DNA of 5,255 nt from an uncultured Prevotellaceae bacterium (GTDB lineage: Bacteria > Bacteroidota > Bacteroidia > Bacteroidales > Bacteroidaceae), in assembly GCA_947306605.1 (NCBI GenBank), contig CAMZHB010000135.1:1-5255 (forward strand). Reading direction: 5' to 3'. Both the position numbers and the translations under genes were made by a program. Under the pieces are notes generated by a model. The model was not told the DNA's origin. It saw nothing but the letters and a program-made list of their open reading frames with translations, and did not search any database. Of this stretch, positions 1 to 5,255 are shown piece by piece (position 1 is the stretch's first letter; each line of letters starts with the position of its first letter).

Positions 1-47
1 CACCACGATATCGAACACTCTTTCCCTACACGACGCTCTTCCGATCT
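1..47 (+). other. Illumina adapter contamination (non-genomic)
   Basis: Bases 15-47 match, base for base, the 33-nt Illumina TruSeq read-1 adapter, beginning ACACTCTTTCCC and ending CTTCCGATCT. The eight bases before it, GATATCGA at 7-14, sit where an i5 index belongs, and from memory they equal an index in a commercial unique-dual-index set. Bases 1-6 (CACCAC) agree at 4 of 6 positions with the expected end of the P5 arm (CTACAC). This is library sequence left on the end of an assembled contig. Genomic sequence begins at base 48, and no biological feature should be drawn into 1-47. Confidence 0.97.
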
Positions 48-359
48 GTCGCGGTGAGCACTCAGATAAACATACTTGTGTCCGTAGCGGGCGGCCAGAC
101 GCTGCCAGCGGGCCAGACATTCGGTTTCCGTTTCTACCTCGCTCTTGGCCGTATTGGTCACATAGAGTTTTTGGGCTTCACACCAGACACATATGTCGGG
201 CCGCTGCGCCGTCACCCAATCCGTAAACCGCCGGTAGTCGTCGGTTTGACCGTCCCACATGCCGTTCTGGATGTTCCAATAGAGCAGACGCAACTGACCG
301 CGCAGTGACGGCGCGGCCAAAAGCAAAAACAGACAAAGGAGAATGGTGTGCCGTTTCAT
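48..359 (-). CDS. EEP-family (endonuclease/exonuclease/phosphatase) secreted protein, N-terminal part only
   Basis: This is an open frame of 104 codons from ATG at 359-357 to the adapter boundary at 48, with no stop, so the 3' part of the gene is missing. Residues 1-22 form a signal peptide (MKRHT, then a Leu-rich core, then a probable cut near RGQ). The mature start reads LRLLYWNIQNGMWDG (23-37), followed by RPDICVWCEA (53-62). These are the first two conserved blocks of the EEP fold: the WN Asn (N29) and the metal-binding Glu (E61). YGHKYVYLSAHRD (92-104) also fits this family in Bacteroidetes. The family hydrolyses phosphodiester or phosphomonoester bonds with a divalent metal; the substrate could be nucleic acid, an inositol phosphate or a lipid head group and cannot be told from this fragment. 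The later catalytic Asp and His residues lie beyond the contig. The gene starts 14 bp after the porin stop, and the spacer reads AAAGAAAGAAGTAT on the coding strand, a purine-rich ribosome site. It is probably the third gene of the operon. The family call is firm, the activity is inferred. Confidence 0.88.
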
Positions 360-373
360 ATACTTCTTTCTTT

Positions 374-1417
374 TTAGAATGCCACCTGCAACTGGGCCTC
401 AATGCGGTTGGCGTCGGGCTGACGGTCGTTGTTCAGTCGCGAATAGAGCACCTGCACGCGGCATTTCGGATAGAACCAGTATTGCAGTCCGGTGGTGTAG
501 CGGCGCGACTGGTCGGCATAATTGTCGAGCCAATCGAACGAAGCCACCAGATCCAGATGTTTCAGCAGTAAGTTATTGACCGTGCCCGTGGCATAGAGAC
601 CCTGGCTGTCGCTTTTACCTTCACGTCCCCACATGTATTCTGAGCGGAAATTCACCGGTGCCGTCTTTAACATAGCACCCACGGCATAGCGGTCGCGATG
701 GAAGTTGCCGTTGTGTTTCAGCCCGCCAATGGGTGCAGCAAGGTTGGTCCAACCGCCTAATCCGTCGGGAACCACGTCCATATTGCCTGTACCTTTTATA
801 AGCGAAGCGCCCAACGTGAGTTCTTTTATAGGATTCACACCCAGCCGGGCCACAAAGTCTTTCTGTGAATTGTCATCGCCCTTGTTACGGCCCACGCCGT
901 TCATCAGAGCCAAATCGTACGATAACTTGCCGTCAAGCAACTTACCATACACGTTGATACCCAGATCACGGCCTGCGCTGCCAGGCATCATCACGGGACT
1001 ACTGCCGCACACCATGTAGTCTGTCACCATGGCCATCGGTGCCACCAGTTCCAGCGATGTCGGCGACAGGGGATTTTCAATACTGAACGGCGTTTTCATT
1101 TGACCAACTTTCACCTGCAGTGCGTCGTTCCACTTGTAGTTGAACCACATTTCGTGGAGCGAACTCTTACACAACTCATACATGGCGGAAGCGTTGATGC
1201 GGTCCGTAATCTGCGCGTTGCCCATCAAAATGATACGGGCCAATTTGAATTCGTTTTCTGGCTCAGCCGAACTGTCCCAATTGTAGCCGCCTTGGGCATA
1301 GCCCGTCAACGTGATGCGTTCCCTCACGGTGTTCACCACATCATTTACCGATTGCGCTTGAAGGGTTGTCAGGCCAATCAGCCCGACAAATAACAAAGTA
1401 AGCTTTTTCATAAACAT
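374..1417 (-). CDS. Outer-membrane porin, phosphate-selective porin O/P (OprO/OprP) type
   Basis: The 347-residue product has a signal peptide (MKKLTLLFVGLIGLTTLQAQ, residues 3-22, AxA-like cut near A21) and ends in Phe347, the usual last residue of an outer-membrane beta-barrel recognised by the BAM complex. Residues 34-70 are amphipathic strands (ITLTGYAQGGYNWD, then FKLARIILMGNAQI). KVGQMKTPFSIENPLSP at 103-119 is the hallmark block of the Porin_O_P family, and RDLGINVYG (150-158), YDLALMNGVGRN (167-178) and GLQYWFYPKCRVQVLYSR (310-327) are further typical strands. The protein should form a barrel for passive uptake of small solutes. 'Phosphate-selective' is a family name; selectivity is not shown here. 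It is somewhat shorter than many relatives. There are two in-frame starts: ATG at 1417 (8 bp from the upstream stop) and ATG at 1411 (14 bp). The second gives the cleaner signal peptide MKKLTLL and is probably the real one. It lies between the DUF4434 and EEP genes without a promoter of its own. Confidence 0.9.
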   Translation of the reverse strand: MFMKKLTLLFVGLIGLTTLQAQSVNDVVNTVRERITLTGYAQGGYNWDSSAEPENEFKLARIILMGNAQITDRINASAMYELCKSSLHEMWFNYKWNDALQVKVGQMKTPFSIENPLSPTSLELVAPMAMVTDYMVCGSSPVMMPGSAGRDLGINVYGKLLDGKLSYDLALMNGVGRNKGDDNSQKDFVARLGVNPIKELTLGASLIKGTGNMDVVPDGLGGWTNLAAPIGGLKHNGNFHRDRYAVGAMLKTAPVNFRSEYMWGREGKSDSQGLYATGTVNNLLLKHLDLVASFDWLDNYADQSRRYTTGLQYWFYPKCRVQVLYSRLNNDRQPDANRIEAQLQVAF

Positions 1418-1425
1418 GATATTAA

Positions 1426-2496
1426 TTATTTAAAGTATTCCATGTAACGATTGTACAGGTGATGCGCCTGGATATAGGCCGACTGCGGGCTCATGAAGTG
1501 AGAGAACTCGAAGGTAATGGCCTTGTCGTATCCCTGGCGTCCCGCGGCTTCCAGTTTCAGGCGCAGTTTGTCGAATTTAATGGGGAAGAACTTGATGGGC
1601 ATATCGCGATCGAAACTCTCGGCATTCGTCCAGCACTGCATGCCGTAACGTCGTGCCAGCTGTTTGTTGACCGAAAAAAACGCGTCGAGCTCGTCATAGT
1701 CTATGTGTCCGTCTTGAAAAGCACAGGCATCGACCACATCGTGTATTCCGTCGAATATTTCGTTCCATTCGCGTTCATGTTGCTCTATTGACACACCTTC
1801 GGCCTTCGTCAACGCGGCACCAGCAGCCGCTACGGCTTTCTTGCCGTCTATCCACGGTGAGATGAATGTGGGCAGACCATTCGACACGTCCTTGCACATC
1901 TTGCCCATCTCGTGGAACGTTTCGATGGCGCCGCGCGTCTGACGGCTGATTTCGGTACTGATGTACCAGCCGCCGAAACTCTTGTGATGACCGTAGTGCT
2001 TCCACACCTCGTCAATCACGTATTTGTTCATCTCTAATTCCTGTGCCATGTCGCCAGTGTCCCAGTAGTGACCCGAGTCATACAGGCCGAACCAGAATTT
2101 CATACCGTACTTGTCGCTCAACCGCAGGAACAGTTCGAGCAAATCCTGCGACGGCATATAACAACCTTTGCCCAGCAGATATTGCGAGGGCCACGTGATG
2201 AACTTGCGGTAACCGCTACGTATCATAATAACCGTGTCGATACCCATGGCCTTCATGTATTTGAAATCCTGTTCCCACTCTTTCGGTCCCCAGTTCTGAT
2301 GGGGGATATCGTGCGAAATCTCGTCAAGGAAGGTACCTGTGATACGCAGGCCTTTGTTTCTTACCAGCAGCGTATCGTTACCGGCGGGTTCAAACGGTTC
2401 AGCGGCACGTTCGGCTATACTCAGAGCCGGCACAGCCATGGCAGCGGCACCCGTCAGCGTAGCACGCTTTAAAAACTCACGTCTGTTCTTATCCAT
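1426..2496 (-). CDS. DUF4434 family TIM-barrel-like protein with Tat-type signal
   Basis: The product has 356 residues. It opens with a twin-arginine leader: NRREFLKR at 4-11, a hydrophobic stretch to about residue 25 and a probable cut after SIA (28). Folded export by Tat is therefore expected, possibly with retention at a membrane. The body matches DUF4434 as I know it: RITGTFLDEISHDIPHQNWG (51-70), WEQDFKYMKAMGIDTVIMIRSG (74-95), KFWFGLYDS (133-141), GWYISTEIS (176-184), FISPWIDG (211-218), MQCWTNAESFDRD (286-298) and AITFEFSHFMSP (326-337). The order of hydrophobic strands, each ending in polar or acidic residues, fits a (beta/alpha)8 barrel. E182 and E293 sit at strand ends where clan-A glycoside hydrolases carry their acid/base and nucleophile, so a sugar-cleaving role is plausible but unproven. 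It is the first gene of the operon with the porin and EEP genes, and has a near-ideal Bacteroidetes promoter just upstream. The start is supported by the Tat motif and an A/G-rich leader. Confidence 0.85.
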   Translation of the reverse strand: MDKNRREFLKRATLTGAAAMAVPALSIAERAAEPFEPAGNDTLLVRNKGLRITGTFLDEISHDIPHQNWGPKEWEQDFKYMKAMGIDTVIMIRSGYRKFITWPSQYLLGKGCYMPSQDLLELFLRLSDKYGMKFWFGLYDSGHYWDTGDMAQELEMNKYVIDEVWKHYGHHKSFGGWYISTEISRQTRGAIETFHEMGKMCKDVSNGLPTFISPWIDGKKAVAAAGAALTKAEGVSIEQHEREWNEIFDGIHDVVDACAFQDGHIDYDELDAFFSVNKQLARRYGMQCWTNAESFDRDMPIKFFPIKFDKLRLKLEAAGRQGYDKAITFEFSHFMSPQSAYIQAHHLYNRYMEYFK

Positions 2497-2518
2497 TCTT
2501 TTTCGTCTTTTCAGTAAG

Positions 2519-2549
2519 CAAAGTTAAAGCAAATTCGTTACTTTTGCAA
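2519..2549 (-). promoter_or_regulatory. Bacteroidetes-type promoter for the DUF4434-porin-EEP operon
   Basis: Read on the minus strand, TTG (bases 2549-2547) is followed after exactly 20 bp by TAACTTTG (2526-2519), a full match to the Bacteroidetes -33 TTG / -7 TAnnTTTG consensus. Transcription should start roughly 5-8 bases further on, near 2512, leaving a leader of about 15 nt before the ATG at 2496. The leader contains AAAAGACGAAAAAGA, A/G-rich but not a classical Shine-Dalgarno. The motif is seen directly; activity is inferred. Confidence 0.75.
2539..2546 (+). promoter_or_regulatory. -7 element (TACTTTTG) of the hydrolase promoter
   Basis: TACTTTTG fits the TAnnTTTG -7 consensus, 21 bp before the hydrolase ATG, so the transcript leader would be only about 15 nt. 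No TTG lies 19-21 bp upstream; that place (2516-2522) is occupied by the opposing promoter's -7 region. The plus-strand promoter therefore looks weaker or dependent on an activator. The ribosome site before ATG is only an A-run (TTGAAAAATG). Confidence 0.6.
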
Positions 2550-2567
2550 CACTATTCCACTTGAAAA

Positions 2568-3917
2568 ATGAAACATCTCCGTTTATTCTTTGCTCCGCTG
2601 CTGTTTCTGCTCGTCAGTCCGTCCGTTTTGTCACAGACCCAAGGCACCTGGAGCGGCTTTCTTTCGGTACAAGGAAGCAAACTTACCCTCGTACTCCATA
2701 TTGACAATGACAAGTGTTCTCTCGACAGTCCCGACCAAAACGCCAAAGGCATCCCCGCCACCTTGCGTTTCATTTCTGAAGACTCCGTCAATATCGACAT
2801 CCCCGTCATCGGTGCCGCTTACCAGGCCAAACTCATTGACAGTGCTCTGCAAGGCAATTTTACACAGCGTGGCTACACCTTTCCTCTCACTCTCCGTCGC
2901 GGCGAAACCAAACACGAACGGCCCCAGACGCCCCGACCACCCTTCCCTTACACTACCGAGAACGTCAATTTCTACAATCCCGACGACGGCGCCATGCTCA
3001 GTGGCTCTCTTTCTCTGCCCGAACACTTCAGTTCCGACACCCCTGTACTCCTCATGATTACCGGCAGCGGGCTACAGAACCGTGACGAAGAACTCTTCGG
3101 TCACAAACCCTTCTTCGTCATCGCCGATCACCTCGCCCGTCACGGCATCGCCACCCTGCGCTACGACGACCGCGGTACGGCCTACTCCACAGGCAATGTC
3201 AAGCAAGCTACCACCGAGACCTTCTTCAACGATGCCCTCGCCGGCATCCGCTGCCTCCGTGACCGCGGTTACACCAATGTCGGTGCGCTCGGCCACAGCG
3301 AAGGTGGCACCATTGCCCTCCTTCTGGCAGCCCGGAAACAAATTGACTTCGCCGTTACCCTTGCAGCAACAGCAACCAACGGCTGCCAAACACTCAAAGA
3401 CCAAAACCGTGCCCTGCTCCTCCAGTTGGGCATGTCGGCCGACACCGTCAATGCCTATTGCGACGCTCTCGAACAAGTGCTCGTCAAAACCGTTCAAGCT
3501 TACCAGCCAGGACAAACCTACCCGGTCGAAGCCCTGATAGACTCACTGCCACAGACACCGCTGTTGTCGCAAGACCAGCGCACAAATCTCATCGCTGTGG
3601 CACGGCAAGTTGAACAACAGGCCTGGATGCGTCACTTCATTACGCTCGATTATAAAGACGACCTAAAAGCCATCCGTTGTCCCGTGCTTGCCCTCAACGG
3701 AGAACACGACCTGCAAGTCATTGCAGGTCCCAATCTGGCTATTCTGAAACCCTTTCTCAAGAAAAACAAACGGTCGAAAATAGTCCGCTATCCGCAACTC
3801 AACCATCTTTTCCAAACCTGTCAAACGGGGCTGCCCGACGAATACAGCCAAATAGAAGAAACCATTGCCCAGGCGGTGCTCGAAGACATCGTCAGGTGGA
3901 TTATTTCATTAAAATAA
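2568..3917 (+). CDS. Secreted alpha/beta hydrolase (S9/S33-like serine hydrolase) with N-terminal beta domain
   Basis: The 449-residue product starts with a signal peptide (residues 1-22, hydrophobic core LFFAPLLFLLV, cut near LSQ). Residues 25-110 form a small beta-rich domain with TWSGFLSVQG (27-36), LDSPDQNAKGIP (52-63) and GNFTQRGYTFPLTL (96-109), a pattern I associate with this hydrolase type in Bacteroidetes. The hydrolase fold spans about 130-449. Its triad is nucleophile S244 in GHSEGG (242-247), D381 in LNGEHD (376-381) and H413 in QLNHLF (410-415). The oxyanion region is probably ITGSG (164-168), and RYDDRG (198-203) is the usual strand-turn before the nucleophile elbow. Residues 280-355 form a helical lid. 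The enzyme should cleave an ester or peptide-like bond in the periplasm or at the cell surface; annotation pipelines would call it a dienelactone-hydrolase-like, S9 or acyl-CoA-thioesterase-like protein, and I cannot choose among them. It is monocistronic, divergent from the DUF4434 operon, and ends at a shared terminator. Confidence 0.9.
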   Translation: MKHLRLFFAPLLFLLVSPSVLSQTQGTWSGFLSVQGSKLTLVLHIDNDKCSLDSPDQNAKGIPATLRFISEDSVNIDIPVIGAAYQAKLIDSALQGNFTQRGYTFPLTLRRGETKHERPQTPRPPFPYTTENVNFYNPDDGAMLSGSLSLPEHFSSDTPVLLMITGSGLQNRDEELFGHKPFFVIADHLARHGIATLRYDDRGTAYSTGNVKQATTETFFNDALAGIRCLRDRGYTNVGALGHSEGGTIALLLAARKQIDFAVTLAATATNGCQTLKDQNRALLLQLGMSADTVNAYCDALEQVLVKTVQAYQPGQTYPVEALIDSLPQTPLLSQDQRTNLIAVARQVEQQAWMRHFITLDYKDDLKAIRCPVLALNGEHDLQVIAGPNLAILKPFLKKNKRSKIVRYPQLNHLFQTCQTGLPDEYSQIEETIAQAVLEDIVRWIISLK

Positions 3918-3929
3918 CACCTAAAAAAC

Positions 3930-3961
3930 TGCCGGCCGAATAGTTTGTAATTCAGCCGGCA
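3930..3961. terminator. Bidirectional intrinsic terminator between convergent genes
   Basis: TGCCGGC (3930-3936) pairs perfectly with GCCGGCA (3955-3961). After a one-base mismatch, GAAT (3938-3941) pairs with ATTC (3950-3953), leaving an 8-base loop. On the plus strand the stem is followed by TATATTTTCATTTTT, and on the minus strand by GTTTTTTAGG, so T-rich tracts lie on both sides. It begins 13 bp after the hydrolase stop and lies 38 bp past the GMP synthase stop, and should end both transcripts. No other signal is seen in the 82-bp gap 3918-3999. Confidence 0.8.
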
Positions 3962-3999
3962 TATATTTTCATTTTTCTGGTTCCAGGGTTTTCTCACAT

Positions 4000-4983
4000 T
4001 TATTCCCACTCGATGGTGCCCGTGGGCTTCGGCGTGAGGTCATAGAGCACGCGGTTCACTCCCGGCACTTCGGTGATGATGCGGCGTGTGATGTGATGTA
4101 ACAGTGCGTAAGGAATCTCTTCAATAGTCGCTGTCATGGCATCGCGTGTGTTCACGGCACGGATGATGACCGGCCAGTCCCAACTGCGCTTGTCGTTCTT
4201 TACACCCGTTGACTTGTAGTCGGGAACAATGGTAAAGTACTGCCACACCTTGCCGGCCAGACCGTTCTTTGCAAATTCCTCACGCAAGATGGCATCGCTC
4301 TCGCGAAGAGCTTCCAGACGATCACGCGTGATGGCACCTGTGCAGCGCACACCCAGTCCGGGGCCCGGGAACGGTTGACGGAACACCATGTTGTCAGGCA
4401 AACCCAACTCCTTGCCCACCACGCGAACTTCGTCCTTGAAAAGCAGTTTCACGGGTTCTACAAGTTCAAACTGAAGGTCGTCAGGCAGACCGCCCACGTT
4501 GTGATGAGACTTCACGGGACCTGACTCCACAATGTCAGGATATATTGTGCCCTGGGCAAGGAAACTGATGCCTTCCAGTTTGCGGGCTTCCTCTTCAAAC
4601 ACGCGGATAAACTCTGCACCTATAATCTTACGTTTCTGTTCCGGATCTGCTACGCCCGCCAGTTTGTCAAGGAAGCGGTCAACGGCATCAACATAAATGA
4701 GATTGGCGTCAAGCTCGTCACGGAACACGCGCACCACCTGCTCGGGCTCACCCTTGCGCAGCAGACCGTGATTGACGTGTACCGACACCAGCTGCTTGCC
4801 AACGGCTTTAATCAGCAACGCGGCCACAACGGAAGAATCGACACCACCCGACAGAGCCAGCAGCACTTTCTTGTCACCGATTTGTTCGCGCAATGCGATG
4901 ATCTGCTCTTCAATGAATTTCTGAGCCAATTCAGGAGTCGTGATGCGCTCCATATCGGATGGACGGACATTACCTGTAGTCAT
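4000..4983 (-). CDS. guaA: GMP synthase, ATP-pyrophosphatase/dimerisation subunit lacking the glutamine amidotransferase domain
   Basis: The enzyme converts XMP, ATP and ammonia to GMP, AMP and PPi, the last step of guanine nucleotide synthesis, in the cytoplasm. The 327 residues align with only the C-terminal two thirds of a usual bacterial GuaA (about 510-525 residues). Visible motifs are the PP-loop LSGGVDSS (44-51), NHGLLRKGE (71-79), DPEQKRKIIGAEFI (113-126), AQGTIYPDIVESG (143-155), KSHHNVGGLP (158-167), LFKDEVR (181-187), PFPGPGLGVR (204-213), and the terminal KPTGTIEWE (319-327), where most relatives have KPPATIEWE. There is no N-terminal class-I amidotransferase domain with its Cys-His-Glu triad, and none upstream in the window. 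Ammonia must come from a separate GATase subunit, as in archaea, or from free ammonium. The C-terminal part reads STGVKNDKRSWDW (258-270) where E. coli-type enzymes have VGVMGDGRRYDW. ATG at 4983 is used; M11 (ATG at 4953) is an alternative start. The gene has its own upstream promoter. Confidence 0.93.
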   Translation of the reverse strand: MTTGNVRPSDMERITTPELAQKFIEEQIIALREQIGDKKVLLALSGGVDSSVVAALLIKAVGKQLVSVHVNHGLLRKGEPEQVVRVFRDELDANLIYVDAVDRFLDKLAGVADPEQKRKIIGAEFIRVFEEEARKLEGISFLAQGTIYPDIVESGPVKSHHNVGGLPDDLQFELVEPVKLLFKDEVRVVGKELGLPDNMVFRQPFPGPGLGVRCTGAITRDRLEALRESDAILREEFAKNGLAGKVWQYFTIVPDYKSTGVKNDKRSWDWPVIIRAVNTRDAMTATIEEIPYALLHHITRRIITEVPGVNRVLYDLTPKPTGTIEWE

Positions 4984-5010
4984 AAAATTTGGATTTTAAA
5001 TAAATGGTTT

Positions 5011-5161
5011 TGTTTATAAAATACTAAGTCACTTAATCGTTTAATACTACACTTTATTGAGAGCAAAATTACAAATATTTTTTCGTTCAGTCAATTCTTA
5101 AATCTCTTTTTTCAACGGAATGTCAAAATTTTTGATTCGCATTTCTGGTGTTTTATAAACA
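5011..5161. repeat. 11-bp inverted repeat flanking the GMP synthase promoter
   Basis: TGTTTATAAAA at 5011-5021 and its exact reverse complement TTTTATAAACA at 5151-5161 lie 129 bp apart, one on each side of the promoter at 5064-5094. The core TTTATAAA is itself palindromic and the region is AT-rich, so chance is a real possibility. The layout resembles small promoter inversions of Bacteroidales, but there is no recombinase gene in the window. Confidence 0.35.
5064..5094 (-). promoter_or_regulatory. Bacteroidetes-type promoter for GMP synthase
   Basis: On the minus strand TTG (5094-5092) is followed after exactly 20 bp by TAATTTTG (5071-5064), matching the -33/-7 consensus with the same spacing as the DUF4434 promoter. 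The predicted start is near 5057, giving an AT-rich leader of about 75 nt before the ATG at 4983. The leader has a tiny AAGT/ACTT fold but no purine riboswitch-like conserved core and no clear Shine-Dalgarno. Confidence 0.7.
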
Positions 5162-5196
5162 GTTGATTTTCATTGGATATCAGAAATAGCAACTCA

Positions 5197-5230
5197 GAAG
5201 CGGCGTCTCAAAATTTCGAAACGCCGCTTC
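5197..5230 (-). terminator. GC-rich hairpin near the right edge, possible 3' end of an upstream minus-strand gene
   Basis: GAAGCGGCGT (5197-5206) and ACGCCGCTTC (5221-5230) form a perfect 10-bp stem. Read as minus-strand RNA, the stem extends to 13 bp through one U-G wobble and two more pairs (GAAGCGGCGUUUC with GAGACGCCGCUUC), with an 8-base loop; on the plus strand the wobble becomes a C-A mismatch. This favours a role in a transcript coming from beyond base 5255. The sequence after it (TGAGTTGCTATTTC) is not a proper U tract, so 'terminator' is tentative; it could be a dispersed repeat. Apart from this hairpin, the promoter and the inverted repeat, I see nothing in 4984-5255. Confidence 0.4.
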
Positions 5231-5255
5231 CGCGGCCCGAAGTCCCACCTTTGAG

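Noticed and set aside
54..308. Plus-strand ORF of 84 codons near the left edge
   Set aside because: It is antisense to the EEP fragment, which has a signal peptide and family motifs; the plus-strand product shows no recognisable domain.
178..402. Minus-strand ORF of 74 codons spanning the EEP-porin junction
   Set aside because: It overlaps both real genes in another frame, and its product has no family features.
2068..2472. Plus-strand ORF of 134 codons inside the DUF4434 gene
   Set aside because: It is a frame shadow antisense to a well-supported gene with Tat leader and domain blocks.
2590..3057. Plus-strand ORF of 155 codons inside the hydrolase gene
   Set aside because: It is the alternative frame of the hydrolase gene; the Ser/Pro/Thr-rich product is typical of a shifted reading frame and has no start signal of its own.
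3072..3515. Minus-strand ORF of 147 codons antisense to the hydrolase
   Set aside because: It lies opposite the catalytic core of the hydrolase; the Gly/Val/Glu-rich composition is that of a reverse-frame shadow.
4984..5057. Purine (guanine) riboswitch in the GMP synthase leader
   Set aside because: The leader is AT-rich and lacks the three-way-junction conserved bases and loop pairs of the purine riboswitch; only a trivial fold is present.
5120..5158. Small plus-strand ORF of 12 codons (MSKFLIRISGVL) upstream of GMP synthase, as a possible leader peptide
   Set aside because: It points away from the GMP synthase, has no ribosome site or promoter, and no gene follows it within the window.
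5197..5230. Integron attC site or IS end
   Set aside because: No GTTRRRY/RYYYAAC core pair at the stem ends, no integrase or transposase, and no target-site duplication visible.

Overview
The window looks like a short contig from a Bacteroidales bacterium, probably a Prevotella-like member of the order and probably from a metagenome. The evidence is three upstream regions with a Bacteroidetes-type TAnnTTTG -7 element (two also have a TTG exactly 20 bp upstream), weak or absent Shine-Dalgarno sequences, and gene families typical of the group: an O/P-type porin, a DUF4434 protein with a Tat-type leader, and a secreted alpha/beta hydrolase. Genus is not proven by anything seen here. The first 47 bases are not genomic: they match an Illumina TruSeq read-1 adapter preceded by an 8-base index, so biology starts at base 48.

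Layout. (1) Bases 48-2496, minus strand: an apparent three-gene operon transcribed right to left. It runs DUF4434 TIM-barrel-like protein (2496-1426), O/P-type porin (1417-374), then an endonuclease/exonuclease/phosphatase (EEP) family protein (359-48) cut off by the adapter. Gaps are 8-14 bp, with no terminator between genes. (2) Bases 2497-2567: a 71-bp divergent intergenic region with overlapping back-to-back promoters. (3) Bases 2568-3917, plus strand: a secreted alpha/beta hydrolase with an intact Ser-Asp-His triad. (4) Bases 3918-3999: a hairpin with T-rich tracts on both sides, serving as a shared terminator for two convergent genes. (5) Bases 4000-4983, minus strand: a GMP synthase that contains only the ATP-pyrophosphatase and dimerisation parts, without the usual N-terminal glutamine amidotransferase domain. 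(6) Bases 4984-5255: 272 bp of non-coding DNA with a strong promoter match for the GMP synthase, an 11-bp inverted repeat flanking that promoter, and a GC-rich hairpin near the right edge.

How the genes relate. The minus-strand operon places two exported enzyme-like proteins beside an outer-membrane channel, which suggests breakdown and uptake of a small extracellular substrate; the substrate cannot be named from sequence. The divergent hydrolase may be co-regulated through the overlapping promoters. The GMP synthase is a separate housekeeping unit. I found no CRISPR array, tRNA, rRNA, transposase or phage gene, and no convincing wholly new system. The points most worth checking are the GATase-less GMP synthase, the inverted repeats around its promoter, the DUF4434-porin-EEP gene set and the adapter contamination.
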